A stretch of DNA of 64,000 nt, taken from DATFVJ01 sp963851085 (lineage in GTDB: Bacteria > Actinomycetota > Actinomycetes > Streptosporangiales > Streptosporangiaceae). Positions 24,255-34,992 of the stretch are shown here, one piece after another. The stretch is taken from NCBI GenBank assembly GCA_963851085.1, contig CAWKNX010000005.1, positions 325,494 to 389,493 on the forward strand, read 5' to 3'. The position numbers and the translations under genes were made by a program. The first letter of the stretch is position 1. Every line of letters starts with the position of its first letter. A model generated the notes under the pieces. The model was not told the origin of the DNA. It did not search any database and saw only the letters and a list, made by a program, of their open reading frames with translations.

Positions 24255-24425
24255 AACCCCGGGGTGCGGACCGTCCAGCTTGGCAACTCCGAGGTTGCCG
24301 CTGTGGGCGCGTACCCCGCGACTGGCATCCGCCGGGGCCGACCGCACCGTTCGGATATGGGATCCGTTCTTGTGCCGTCCCATTGGCGACCCCCTGACCG
24401 GGCACACTGACCAGGTCCGCGCCGT
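24255..24425 (+). pseudogene. WD40 repeat remnant
   Basis: Plus-strand frame from about 24310 reads ASAGADRTVRIWDPFLCRPI and then GDPLTGHTDQVRAV, a textbook WD40 blade. Just before it, in another frame, VRTVQLGNSEVAAVGAYPAT resembles the preceding blade with a lost base. Only one to two blades survive. It is similar in style to, but not derived in place from, the WD40 protein at 18839-22747. Confidence 0.65.
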
Positions 24426-24769
24426 CATCGCCGCGACCAGCGCTGCGGCCGGGGTTGATAGCAAAGTGGGCCATCTCTTCTGCCCCAGTCGGGTGGATGC
24501 CGATGTCCGGCATGGGCCTTGTCCGGGTGGTTGAGCCGCGGGCTGTCGCGGCGGGCAGGGCGGTGGCGGCCATCTCGTCTGGGTGAGTGGCCGGGCCAAT
24601 GGGCGCGGGCCAGCGCTGACGAAGCAGGCACCGGATCGGTTACTGCGGCGTGCGGGTCCCGCCTCATGGCCCTGCAAAGGAACCTGGTTTTACGGCTCGG
24701 CCCGGCATCCACGACCTGGAAACCGCGGCGCTGACCGAAGCGCGTTCTGCGGGACGAAGGTTCCAGATA

Positions 24770-25079
24770 GCAGGGCAGGCCCTGCCGGAGATTGCGGTAC
24801 ATGCCTTCGCGTCGGTATGGCGGGGTGGCGCCGATCGCCGACGGGTGAGCCCGGGTTGTGCAGGATCAGCGCGCGGCGCTGGAGCGCTGCGGTGTCATCC
24901 GCGAGTTCGCGGCATCGCGTGAGTTCCGGATAGATGTCATGCCAGTGCCAGACGTGGCCGCGCTCGGGCCCGATGGGTTCGGTGATGACCGGAAGCTGCC
25001 AGAACGGCAGCGTGGACAGCTCCGCCAGCCGCTGGTAGCACTCAGAAATGTCGGCGGGGGCGAGGTGTGGTTCATCGGG
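24770..25079 (-). pseudogene. Remnant of a gentisate-dioxygenase-like cupin protein
   Basis: Minus-strand frame reads HLAPADISECYQRLAELSTL, then PFWQLPVITEPIGPERGHVW, HWHDIYPELTRCRELADD and RALILHNPGSPVG. The Trp-rich GHVWHWHDIYP segment is what I expect from the N-terminal part of gentisate/salicylate ring-cleaving cupin dioxygenases. No in-frame start exists: a one-base loss next to GTGAACCCGATGAACC at the end of the preceding gene would restore one. After about 24770 similarity stops, so the metal-binding cupin is missing. Confidence 0.45.
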
Positions 25080-25080
25080 T

Positions 25081-25488
25081 TCACCCGGTGCGGTCGAGCG
25101 CCCTCAGGCCCGCGTCCGCTATCGCGGCGTCGAGCTTGGGCAGCACCCCGGCTACCCCGATCGCCCCGGCGCACTGGCCATCGACGATGATGGGGATCCC
25201 TCCCTCGAGAGGGTAGGACGGCATCTTCAGCATCGAGAACCGGCCGGCGTTCAGCGGTTCTTCGAAGAACGTCGTCGGGTGTCCGCCCTCGGCGGCGGTG
25301 CGTGCCTTCTCCACCGCGCCTTCGGCGCTCATGTAGGGGGCTCCGTCCATGCGGAGCAGGTGCTGGAGGTAGGTGGACTCGTCGACGATCGCGATCGAGA
25401 CCTTCAGCTGATGGGATTCGGCGTATGCTTCCGCGGCGGCCGCGATCGCCTTGGCGTCGGTGAGCGTGAGGCTCAGCTTGGTGCGCAT
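25081..25488 (-). CDS. GlcG/HbpS family protein
   Basis: 135 residues, ATG at 25488. Typical fold sequence: LTLTDAKAIAAAAEAYAESH at the start, VSIAIVDESTYLQHLLRMDG, and the C-terminal IPIIVDGQCAGAIGVAGVLP strand-helix region. Length matches the family. Members bind haem or cobalamin or accompany dioxygenases and glycolate oxidases. The downstream remnant on the same strand looks like a ring-cleavage dioxygenase, so an aromatic-degradation operon probably stood here. Its stop (TGA) overlaps a GTG of the decayed gene. Confidence 0.85.
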   Translation of the reverse strand: MRTKLSLTLTDAKAIAAAAEAYAESHQLKVSIAIVDESTYLQHLLRMDGAPYMSAEGAVEKARTAAEGGHPTTFFEEPLNAGRFSMLKMPSYPLEGGIPIIVDGQCAGAIGVAGVLPKLDAAIADAGLRALDRTG

Positions 25489-25653
25489 TCGGGGCTCCTG
25501 CTCGTGGCGTGATCTGACGAGTTCCAGGCTGCTGCTAAGGATTCCGGGATCGGATCGGGTAAGTACGTCCGAATCGCGGTCGGCGGTGCTTAGTTGTGCC
25601 CGGTGGCCTCCTTAGCGGAGGCTGAGAAGAGCCGTCGGCGGGGAGGAGCGGTG

Positions 25654-28600
25654 ATGGGCGCAGGAGATGCGGCCTCGCGGCCAGCGGCCCGGGTGTTCGT
25701 GGGGCGGGCCGAGGAGCTGTCTGAGCTGCACGCCGCGCTACGGCGAGCAGCGGCGGGTCGGCCGGGGATGCTGCTGGTCGCCGGTGAGGCGGGGGTGGGC
25801 AAGAGCCGACTGATCAGCCAGTTCGCCGAGCAGGCCCGGCGGGCACCGACGTTGGCCGCGGTGGGTGGTGCCGTGCCGCTGACCGGCGGCGCGGTGCCGT
25901 ACGCGCCGCTGCTCCAGGCGCTACAGTCCCTGGCCGACGACCACGAGAGGGCCGCTTCCGGCGGGCAGGGGGCGGAGCTGGCCGGGATGCTGGCCGAGCT
26001 AGCCGGAGACCGGCCAGCCGGCGAGCGGTCGCCCGAGATGGGAAGGGCCCGGCTGTTCGACCGGCTGCGCCGCCTGTTCGGCGGGCTCGCCCGGGCCGCT
26101 CCGCTGCTGCTGGTGCTGGAGGACCTGCACTGGGCGGACAGCGCCACCCTAGACGTTCTGGCTTTCTTGCTGCGCACACTGCGCGGGGCGCGACTGCTGA
26201 TCGTGGGCAGTTACCGGGGCGATGATCCCGGCGAGCTGCTGGCGGGCTGGCTGGCCGAGATGCGGCGGTCGCCGGGAGTGAGCTGGCTGGAGCTACCGCG
26301 TTTCACCCGCTCCGAGCTGTCAGCTCAGCTGGCCGGGCTGCGCGGCGGGCCAGTAGACAGCCGGGTGGTGGCGGAGGTCTTCGACAGGTCGCAGGGAAAC
26401 GCGTTCTTCGCCGAGCAATTGCTTGAGGCCGGGACTGGCACCGGCGAGCTGCCGCTGGCGCTGCGGGAGGTGCTGCTGGCCCGGGTGCGCCAGCTGTCGC
26501 CGGTCGGCCTGGAGCTGCTGCGCGTGGCGGCGGTGGCCGGCCGGTGGGTCCGCCATGACTGGCTGGCGGCGGTGGCCGGCCGGCCGGACGGCGAGCTGGA
26601 TAGCGGGCTGGCGGAGGCGGTGGGCCGCGGGCTGCTGGTGGTCACCGTGATGGAGCGCGCCGGGCAGGAGGTGTATGAGTTTCGGCACGCGTTGCTGCAG
26701 GAAGCTGTGTACGGGGAGCTGCTGCCTGGGCAGCGGGCCCGGCTGCACGGCGCCTACGCCGGCGCCCTCGCCAGCGCGCCGACCGGCCCGCACGCGGCCC
26801 CGCAGTTCGCCGCGGAGCTGGCCGAGCACTGGTACCGGGCCCGCCATCCGGCCGAAGCCCTGGCCTGGTCGGTGCGCGCCGCCGACAGCGCGGAACGGGT
26901 GTACGCGCACGCGGAGGCGGCCCGCCGCTGTGAACGAGCGCTGGAGCTATGGGACCAGGTGCCCGACGCCGCGATCCGTGCCGGCCTCGACCTGGCGGGC
27001 CTGCAAACCTGGGCGGCGCGAGCCCGCGAGCATGCCGGTGATCAGGCCCGGGCCCTGTGGCACGTCGAGGAGGCGTTGCGGAACGTGGACCCGGCCGCCG
27101 ACCCGGTCAGGGCCGGGCTGCTTCAGCACCTGCGCGGCTGGTATGCCGCCGGGAAGGCCGACCTGGACGTGGTGCTCGCCGCCAACCGGGAGGCAGTCCG
27201 GCTCGTTCCGGCGGAGCCGCCATCGACCATGCGCGCCAAGGTGCTGCTGGGCTACGGTCGTGCCCTGCATATTCAGGCCGGCCGGTACGAAGAGGCGGCC
27301 GTCGTTGTGGAGCGGGCGCTGACGACCGCCCGGCGGGTCCGCTCCCAGCCCGATATCGCCCGTGCGATGACTGGTCTCGGCTTGATGCGGGCGCTCACCG
27401 GTGAGGTGGACGCCGGCCTCGCGTTGCTGCGGGAGGCCTGCGCCTTGGCCGAACCGCCCGCCGCTGATGCGGGCCAGGCCGACAGCGGCGAGTTCCCCGG
27501 CGACCGCGAGTGGCAGGTGGCCAGGGTCGCACACCTGGGGCTGAGCGACGTGCTGCTGAAGACCGGTCGGCTGGAGGAGGCCGCCGATGTGGCGGTGCGG
27601 GGCTGGGAGACGCTACGGCGTCTCGGCCTGGCTGGCCACCGCAACGCATGCGGTCTGCTCGGCTGCGCGGTGGAGGCTCTGTTCGGGCTGGGCCGCTGGG
27701 ACCAGGCGGCGCGGATAAGCGAGCCGCTGGCGGACGAGCCTGTCAGCTTCGCCAACGCGATACTTCAGCCCAAGCTAGCCGAGCTGGAAGCCGCCCGCGG
27801 TCAGCCCGAGGCCGCGCTGGCACGACTGGAGAAGGTGGTCGAGCGGGGCTGGCGGCCAGGCCCGCAACATGCCCGGGACCTGGGGCAGTGCCAGGCCGAG
27901 GCGCAGCTGTGGCTGGGTCGGCCGCAGCCCGCCCTGGCCCACGTGACGCAGGCGCTGGACGCGGTCACCGGCACCGGCCAGGAGCGGTTCGCCGGCTGGC
28001 TGTTCTGCATCGGCGCGCGCGCCCTAGCCGACCTGGCCGAGCAGGCCCGGGCCCGCCAGGACCCGGCCGCCGAGGCCAGTGTTCACCGGCACCACAGCTT
28101 GCTGGCCCGGCGGGTGACCGCGATGAGCCATGACCCTTTCGCCACACACACGCCCATGCCGGCCAGCGCCGGGGCGGAACGGGCCCTGTGGGACGCGGAG
28201 CTTACCCGGCTCAGCGGCGCCGCCGACCCTGCAGCCTGGCAGGCCGCCGCCGGCGCATGGCAGCAGCTCGGACTCGGCTACCGGGCCGCCTACGCCCAGT
28301 GGAGGCGGGCCGAGGCGCTACTCGCCAGCGGAGCGGGCGCTGGCCAGGCGGCCGGTCCGCTGCGCGACGGGCACGCGTCCGCGGTGCGGCTCGGCGCCGC
28401 GCCGCTGCACGCCGAGATCGAGGCGCTGGCCCGGCGCGCCCGGATCAGCCTGGCCTCAGCCCAGCCGGTGCCGTCCCCGGCCCCAGCCCATCCGCACGGT
28501 CTCACCGACCGTGAAGTCGCCGTGCTGCAGCTGCTCGCCGCCGGCCACACCTACCGGGAGATCGGGCAGCAGCTGTTCATCAGCCCGAAGACCGCCAGCG

Positions 28601-28794
28601 TCCACGTCACCAACATCCTGCGCAAGCTCGCCGTCCACGACCGGGTGCAGGCAGCCGCCGTCGCCGTTCGGCTAGGGCTGGTAACCCCCCCGTCCCCGGC
28701 GGCGAATGAGAAGACTCCGCCGCCCGCCGGCGCGGAGCAATGCCGAGCCGGTCAGGTCATCGTCGCCAGGCGGAGCAGAGGACAACATAACTAG
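25654..28794 (+). CDS. LAL-type LuxR-family regulator
   Basis: 1,046 residues from ATG 25654 (GGGGAGGAGCGGTG upstream). The frame is open from TTG 25594 but without a site. FVGRAEELSEL start, Walker A GEAGVGKS (residues 44-51), Walker B LLLVLEDLHWAD, a long TPR-like helical region (about 380-930) and a C-terminal LuxR HTH (HGLTDREVAVLQLLAAGHTY, then KTASVHVTNILRKLAV). These are ATP-dependent activators, often controlling neighbouring catabolic or secondary-metabolic genes. The convergent short-chain dehydrogenase is one candidate target. Intact, unlike the LAL copy at 30388. Confidence 0.9.
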   Translation: MGAGDAASRPAARVFVGRAEELSELHAALRRAAAGRPGMLLVAGEAGVGKSRLISQFAEQARRAPTLAAVGGAVPLTGGAVPYAPLLQALQSLADDHERAASGGQGAELAGMLAELAGDRPAGERSPEMGRARLFDRLRRLFGGLARAAPLLLVLEDLHWADSATLDVLAFLLRTLRGARLLIVGSYRGDDPGELLAGWLAEMRRSPGVSWLELPRFTRSELSAQLAGLRGGPVDSRVVAEVFDRSQGNAFFAEQLLEAGTGTGELPLALREVLLARVRQLSPVGLELLRVAAVAGRWVRHDWLAAVAGRPDGELDSGLAEAVGRGLLVVTVMERAGQEVYEFRHALLQEAVYGELLPGQRARLHGAYAGALASAPTGPHAAPQFAAELAEHWYRARHPAEALAWSVRAADSAERVYAHAEAARRCERALELWDQVPDAAIRAGLDLAGLQTWAARAREHAGDQARALWHVEEALRNVDPAADPVRAGLLQHLRGWYAAGKADLDVVLAANREAVRLVPAEPPSTMRAKVLLGYGRALHIQAGRYEEAAVVVERALTTARRVRSQPDIARAMTGLGLMRALTGEVDAGLALLREACALAEPPAADAGQADSGEFPGDREWQVARVAHLGLSDVLLKTGRLEEAADVAVRGWETLRRLGLAGHRNACGLLGCAVEALFGLGRWDQAARISEPLADEPVSFANAILQPKLAELEAARGQPEAALARLEKVVERGWRPGPQHARDLGQCQAEAQLWLGRPQPALAHVTQALDAVTGTGQERFAGWLFCIGARALADLAEQARARQDPAAEASVHRHHSLLARRVTAMSHDPFATHTPMPASAGAERALWDAELTRLSGAADPAAWQAAAGAWQQLGLGYRAAYAQWRRAEALLASGAGAGQAAGPLRDGHASAVRLGAAPLHAEIEALARRARISLASAQPVPSPAPAHPHGLTDREVAVLQLLAAGHTYREIGQQLFISPKTASVHVTNILRKLAVHDRVQAAAVAVRLGLVTPPSPAANEKTPPPAGAEQCRAGQVIVARRSRGQHN

Positions 28795-28880
28795 AGGATC
28801 TGCGTACCGTAACCAAGCCGAACTACCGTCACGGCGGTCGCAAATATTAGGGGCGCGGGTGCGACCGTGCGCCTGGCGGG

Positions 28881-29726
28881 TCAGCGCGGCGGGCAGATCC
28901 GCTGTTCGTAGGCGGCGCGTTCGGGGGCGCTGAGCGCGGCGAGCACGACCCGGTCGGCGCGCAGGAGCCGCAGCGCGGGCTCGCCGACGGCCCGGGGGAG
29001 CAGGCGTTTGACCGTGTAGTGCATCGCAGCGAGCCGGTGCGGTACGAACACGTCGAACCGGGGGCGGCGCAGCGTGTGGATGATGGCGGCGGCCACCGTC
29101 TCGGCGGGGATGGGTTTCATCAGCCGGGAAGTCTCGAAGCCGGCGGTCATGTCGGTTCGGATGAAGGACATCACCACGTAAGAGATGTTCACGCCGGTGC
29201 CGCGCAGCTCGGCACGAACCGCCTCCGACAGGCCGATCACCCCGTATTTGGTGGCGCTGTAGGTGGCGGCGCCGGGCAGGCCGACGATGCCGGCGGCGGA
29301 AGAGACGTTGATGATGTGCCCGGTGCCGCGCGGGCGCATCCGGCGTACCGCTTCCCGGGTGCCGTGGATCACCCCGTGCAGGTTGATCTCCAGCTGGCGG
29401 GTGGTCGCGGTGTCCGGCTCGTCGGCCAGCGGCGACACCGGCAGCACCGCCGCGTTGTTGATCAGAATGTCTAACGGGCCGAGGGTGTGCTCGATGTCAT
29501 CGAGGGCCGCGGTGAAGGCGGGGCGGTCGGCCACGTCGAGGCGCACGGCGCTGGCCTGCCCGCCGATCCGCTCGGCGGTAGCGGTGGCGGCCTGGCCATC
29601 GACGTCGCTGACCACTACGCGGACCCCGGCCGCGGTCAACGCGCGGGCGGTGGCCGCTCCAATCCCGCGGCCGGCGCCGGTGACAAGCGCGACCCGCCCG
29701 CCCAGACACCGGGTCCGTCCGGTCAC
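28881..29726 (-). CDS. Short-chain dehydrogenase/reductase
   Basis: 281 residues from GTG 29726 (CGGAAGG upstream). Rossmann motif TGAGRGIGAATARAL near residue 17, NNAAVLPVSP (NNAG-type), catalytic Ser and YSATKYG (Tyr-x3-Lys) near residues 150-170, and a C-terminal extension (about 40 residues) ending APERAAYEQRICPPR, as in actinomycete SDRs of the 270-290-residue group. NAD(P)-dependent oxidoreductase of unknown substrate. The frame stays open to 30029, but the extension has no ribosome-binding site. It converges on the LAL regulator gene with 86 bases between them. Confidence 0.88.
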   Translation of the reverse strand: MTGRTRCLGGRVALVTGAGRGIGAATARALTAAGVRVVVSDVDGQAATATAERIGGQASAVRLDVADRPAFTAALDDIEHTLGPLDILINNAAVLPVSPLADEPDTATTRQLEINLHGVIHGTREAVRRMRPRGTGHIINVSSAAGIVGLPGAATYSATKYGVIGLSEAVRAELRGTGVNISYVVMSFIRTDMTAGFETSRLMKPIPAETVAAAIIHTLRRPRFDVFVPHRLAAMHYTVKRLLPRAVGEPALRLLRADRVVLAALSAPERAAYEQRICPPR

Positions 29727-30387
29727 AGTGTCCTTCCGCGGGCGGCTTCTGAAATCACGGCTGCAACGGTAGCCTTCGATGGCGCAGCAGGCAATCGGGG
29801 GTGGCTTCCCCCGCGAGGTCGCAGGGTGCGCCTGGAAAGCACGGTTCTCAAAGCGCAGCCGGGCGGCCACGGCCGCCCCCAAGCCCACGGCCTGTGGCGA
29901 GCCGTACCGATCGGCACGAAGAAACGGGCCGCCCGGCACATCGCAGTGGCAAAACTCAAGGACCGGCTCGCCGTCTCTCACGAGGAAGTATTCCGGCTCC
30001 GCCGCCTCCTGCAACAGCATGGCCACCACCGCTGACCGCAGACACTACCCGCATCTTGGCGACATCGCTACGTGCGGAAACGCAGCGATATCAAAGATCA
30101 AGACCTGATGAATCGATGACTTCGCGGTCCAGCCATCACCTCGGCGAGATCATCTGCTGATCCTGGGGATCGGCAACGATCACAACCGGCCAGCCGGACC
30201 TGAGTGGCATGGTGTGCTTCGGCTGGTTGAATCGGTAGGTGACAGGCAGTCCACCCCACTCAGGACGAGGACGCCGCCCCCGGCTCCGGGGACGGCGCGG
30301 GGTATGGCGTGGTGGCGTAACCGTCTCTTGGCGTGCGGCCGATCGGATTGCCACCGATCCGGCTGGCGCCGGGCGACGGGGAGGCGA
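29727..30387. other. Intergenic region, no gene recognised
   Basis: About 660 bases between divergent SDR and LAL genes. The last 60 bases, including a GGATTGCC tract and GACGGGGAGGCGA, are shared with the region before the second LAL copy (53190-53249). Earlier sequence shows no coding signal I trust. Confidence 0.5.
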
Positions 30388-33227
30388 GTGTTGACCTTTT
30401 CCGGGCGCAGGTTGCCGTCGGCTGCCGCGCCTGTCGGCAGGGGGGTGTTTGTTGGCCGGGCGGGTGAGCTGGCGGTGCTGGACGAAGCGGCGGCGGCGGT
30501 GCGCCGCGGCGAGCCCAAGGTGGTGCTGGTCGAGGGGGAAGCGGGCGCCGGCAAGTCGACCCTGCTGGGGCGGTTCGCGTCACGGCTGGCCGGCGCGGTG
30601 GTGCTGCGGGCCAGTGGTGATGAGGCGGAGCTGTTGTTGCCGTACGGGGTGGTGGGCTCAGCTGGTGGCCAGCGCGCGGGGGGCGGGGGGCAGCCCGCCG
30701 GGATTGCTGACCTCGGATCTGAGCGACGGGGTGGACGCGCTGGCGGTGGGCGCCGATCTGGTGGTGTGGCTGGGCCAGTTCCAGAAGCTGGTGCTGGCGG
30801 TGATCGATGATCTGCAGTGGGTGGATGGGCCGTCGGCGCGGGCGTTGCTGTTCGCGGTGCGCCGTCTGCAGGCGGACCGGGTGCTGGTGGTGGTGTCGGG
30901 CCGCCCTGGCGAGCTGGCCCGGCTGGGCGAGGGCTGGCAGCGTTTCCTGGCGGGGGACCATCGGGCCGGCCGGGTCCGCCTGGGCGGTCTAGGCGCAGCG
31001 GACGTGGTGACGCTGGGCCGGGCGCTGGGGGGCGGGGAGCTGCCGCGACGCGCCGTTGACCGTCTGCTGGAGGAGACGGGCGGTAACCCGTTGTACTGCC
31101 GGGCGGTGCTGGAGGAGTTCGGGGCCGGGGGCCTTGATGTTGAGCGGCTGGGCGGGGCGCTGGGTGTGCCGCGTTCGCTGGCCGGGGTGGTGCTGTTGCG
31201 GGTGGGCGCGCTGAGCGCAACGGCCCGGGATCTGGTGGTGGCGGCGGCGGTGCTGGGCGACCACTGCGAGCTGGCGACGGCGGCCGCGCTGGCGAATCTG
31301 GGTGATCCGCTGCCGGGGCTGGGGGAGGCGGTGGCGGCGGGGATCTTGGCCGAGCAGCCGGGTGGGGCCGAGGCTGGGATCGGGTTCACCCATTTGCTGG
31401 TGCGGCGGGCTGTGTATGGCGATCTGGGTCCGGCCCGGCGGCGCCAGTTGCACGAGCGGGCGGCGGGCTTGGTGGGCCGGGACGGGGCGCTGGGGCATCG
31501 GGTGGCGGCGGCGGCCGGCCCGGACGATGGGCTGGCGGGTGAGCTTGAGGCGGCTGGGCGGGAAGCCCGTCGGCTGGGCCGGGCGGCGCAGGCGGCGGCC
31601 TGGCTGGCGGAGGCGGCGGCGGTCAGCGGCGACCCGGGGGCGGCCGATCGCCGCCTGCTGGACGCACTGGAGATCCTGGTCACCTGCGGCGAGGTGGCCG
31701 AGGCGGAGGTACTTGCCGATCGGGTGGCGGCGGCCGGGCCGGGCGCGCGGCGCAGCGGATTGCTGGGCGCGCTGGATGTCCTCGCCGGCCGGGCCGCTGC
31801 GGCCGAGGCCCGGCTGCTGGACGCGTGGCAGACCCACGACCCGGCCAGGGAAGCGGCCGTGGGCGCCGCCGCCGCCTTCTGGCTGGCGGCGCTCTGCTTG
31901 GTCGCGGGCCGCCGGCCGGAGGCGATCGGATGGGGCGAGCGGGCGGCCGCGGTCGGCGCCGCCCCGGCCGCGGTGCGCCACGCGGCCCTGGGCGTGGTGG
32001 CGATCGCCCTTGTTGCCGATGGGCGGGAACCTGAGGGCCTGGCCCGGTTGGCGTTTCTGCCCGCCGCCCCGTCCGAGGTGCCGCGGGAAGACACCGACAC
32101 GCTCGTGCAGCGGGGCGTGGCCAGGGTGCTGGCCGAGGACCTAGCGGGGGCGGTCGCCGATCTTTCCATCGCGGCGGCGAGGCTGCGGGCCGGGGTCCCG
32201 CTGCGCACCGCCAGCGGGTGCCTGTGCTACCTGGCGGGCGCCGAGTGGCGCCTGGGATCCTGGGACGACGCCATGGTGCACGCCGAACTGGCGGTCTCGC
32301 TCGCCCATGACGCCGACCGGGTGTCGGACTTCAGCTTGGTGCACAGCGTCGCCGCGGTTGTTCCCGCGCTGCGCGGCGACTGGGAGGTGGCCAGCGCGCA
32401 CGTCGGGCTGGCCACGCAGGCCGGCCACGCTTCCGGCGCTCCGGGGCCGATGGCCGCGGCCGCCGTCGCCCGGGCATTTCTGGCCATGGCCCGGGGCGAT
32501 CTGGAGGGCGTCGCCGCCGCCGCCGCGGCCGTTCGCGCCACGGGCAGGGCGGAGTTCCTGGGCCGCCTGGACGGCCTGGTCCGCTACGACTGGCGAATTC
32601 TTGAGACCGACGCGCTCATCGGCTTGGGCCGCCTGGGCGAGGCCGGTACGGCTTTGGCTGAGATGGAGGCGTTCCGGTCACCGGCCGGCCCGGCGTCGGC
32701 TCTGGTGGCCGCCGCCCGGCTGCGCGGCGACCTGGCCACCGCGGCCGGGCGCCAGGGTGCCGCGGCGGCGGCGTTCGAAACCGCCTGGCGCCGCGCCGAG
32801 GGCTTGCGGGTGCCGCTGGCATTGGCCCAGCTCGAGATCTCTGACGCCCGCCGGCTGCGCGCCGCCGGCCAGCGGCAGAGCGGCGGTCGCCCGGCTGCGG
32901 TCTGCCCGGCAGCGCCTGATCACCCTCGGCGCCCGGCCCTTCCTGCAGGCCTGTGACCGGGAGCTGGCCGCCGCCGATGCGCATGAAGGACCGCAAACTC
33001 CACCCACCCTGCCCGGTCTTACCCCGGCCGAGCAGGCGGTGGCCCGCCTGGTCGCGACCGGCCGCACCAACCGCCAAGCGGCGGGCGAGCTGTATGTCAG
33101 CGTCAAGACCATCGAGTACCACCTCGGGAACATCTTCGCCAAGCTCGGCATCCGATCCCGCAAAGACCTCATCACCCGCACCGGCGCCCCCCAGCCCCGC
33201 CCGGACCACAACCAGGGTCAAACCTAG
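30388..33227 (+). pseudogene. LAL-type LuxR regulator, module copy 1, two frameshifts
   Basis: Homologous along its whole length to the intact regulator at 53250-56060. GTG 30388 with GGGGAGGCGA upstream, FVGRAGELAVLDEAAAAVRR, Walker A VEGEAGAGKSTLL, Walker B-like LAVIDDLQWVDGPSARALLF, TPR-like middle, LuxR HTH LTPAEQAVARLVATGRTNRQ. Compared base by base with copy 2, there is one extra C near 30657 (GGGCTCAGCTG versus GGGTCAGCTG) and one extra base near 32880 (CGGCAGAGCGG versus CTGCAAGCGG). The protein is therefore split into three frames. Without correction only short fragments can be made. Confidence 0.88.
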
Positions 33228-33379
33228 GGGCACACCCCAGGGACACGGCGTCAGCAGGCAGGTGACGATGACCGAGTGACCCCGGCCTCATCGGAAACTG
33301 GCCTCGACGCGGCCTCCAAGGTCGGCTGCCACACCGCTTGTTCTACCGCCAACTGCAGAATTCGTTCCGGGAGATGTAC

Positions 33380-34992
33380 GTGAGTGATCAGGATTCCTTC
33401 GATTATGTGGTCGTCGGTGCCGGGAGTGCTGGGTGCGTGCTGGCGGCGCGGCTGACCGAGGACCCGGCCGTGTCGGTGCTGCTGCTGGAGGCCGGGCCGC
33501 CGGCCGATGCCGACGAGGTCCGCATCCCGGCCGCGTTTTCCGCCCTGTTCAAGACCCGCTGGGACTGGAACTACACGACGGCCGGGCAGAAGCAGCTCGG
33601 CGGCCGGCGTGTGTACTGGCCCCGGATGAAGGCCCTTGGCGGCTGCTCGGCGATGAACGCGATGATCTACATGCGGGGAAACCGGGCCGACTACGACAGC
33701 TGGCGTGATGCGCACGGCGCCACCGGCTGGGGTTACGCGGAGGTGCTGCCGTATTTCATCCGCTCGGAGGCCAACACCCGGCTCGGCGAGCCGTATCACG
33801 GGCGGGCGGGGCCGCTGCATGTCGAGGACCGCCGCTACACCCACGAGCTGAGCCGGGCGTGGGTGGAGGCGGCGGTCGCGTGGGGGCTCAAGCCGACCGG
33901 CGACTTCAACGGCGCCGGGCAGGAGGGCGCCGGGCTGTACCAGGTCACCTGCAAGCGCGGGCGCCGCTGGTCGGCCGCGGACGCCTACCTCAATCCGGCC
34001 TTGACCGGCCGGACCTCGTGGTCCGCACCGGGGCGCAGGCCACCCGGATCGTGCTGGCGGGCGGGCGCGCGACCGGTGTGGCCTACCGCCAGCAGAGCAC
34101 TGATCAGATCGCGCACGCCCGCGCCGAGGTACTGCTGGCCGGGGGGGCGATCAGCTCACCGCAGCTGCTGATGCTGTCCGGTATCGGCCCGGCGGCGCAT
34201 CTGCGGGAGCTCGGCATCGGCGTCGCCGCCAACCTGCCGGTGGGCGAGAACCTGCAGGACCACCCGGTCGTGCCGCTGCTGTGGCACACCCGCGGCACCA
34301 CCGACCTGGCCGGCTTCGCCACGCCAGGCCGGCTCGCCCAATGGCGGCTACTCGGCCGCGGCCCGCTGACCTCCAACGTCGCGGAGGCCGGAGCGTTCTT
34401 CGCCAGCCGGGACGGCCTGCCCGCCCCCGACATCCAGGTGCATATGGCGCCGACCGGCTTCTTGGACAACGGCCTGCGGGAACCGGCCGGCCGGATGTTC
34501 GCCACTGGCCCGACCCTGGTAAGCGTGGCGAGCCGCGGACGGCTGCGGCTGGCCTCGGCCGACCCGCTGTGGCGGCCGGAGATCGACCCGGGCTACTTCG
34601 ACGACCCCGCCGATCTGGACGCCATGCTGGCCGGCTGCCGGACCCTGCTCGATATCGCCGGCCAGGCCCCGATGCGCGGGCTCGCCGGCCGCCCGTTCCT
34701 GCCCGCAGACGGACGCGGCAGCACCGACGAACAGCTGCTCGGCCACATCCGGGGCTGGGCCCAGACGCTATATCACCCGGTCGGCACCTGCGCGATGGGC
34801 AGCGGTGAGGCCGCCGTCGTCGACCCGCAGCTGCGGGTCTACGGGATCGAGGACCTCCGGGTCGTCGATGCCTCGGTGATGCCCGCCATCCCCCGCGGCA
34901 ACACCAACGCGCCCACCATCATGATCGCGGAGAAGGCGGCCGACCTCATCCGCGGCCTGCCTTCCCTCACCGCCCAGGAGCCGGCCCCATGA
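33380..34992 (+). pseudogene. GMC oxidoreductase, module copy 1, one frameshift
   Basis: GTG 33380 (GGGAG upstream) aligns with the copy 2 start; ATG 33374 is an alternative. FAD-binding YVVVGAGSAGCVLAARL, the GMC signature region around WPRMKALGGCSAMNAMIYMR, and a C-terminal active-site region with YHPVGTCAMGSG and VDASVMPAIPRGNTNAPT. A base is missing near 34005-34020: after the LNPALTGR codons the true sequence RPDLVVRTGAQATRIVL continues in another frame. By family an alcohol or choline-like dehydrogenase. The stop overlaps the ALDH start (ATGA). Confidence 0.88.
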
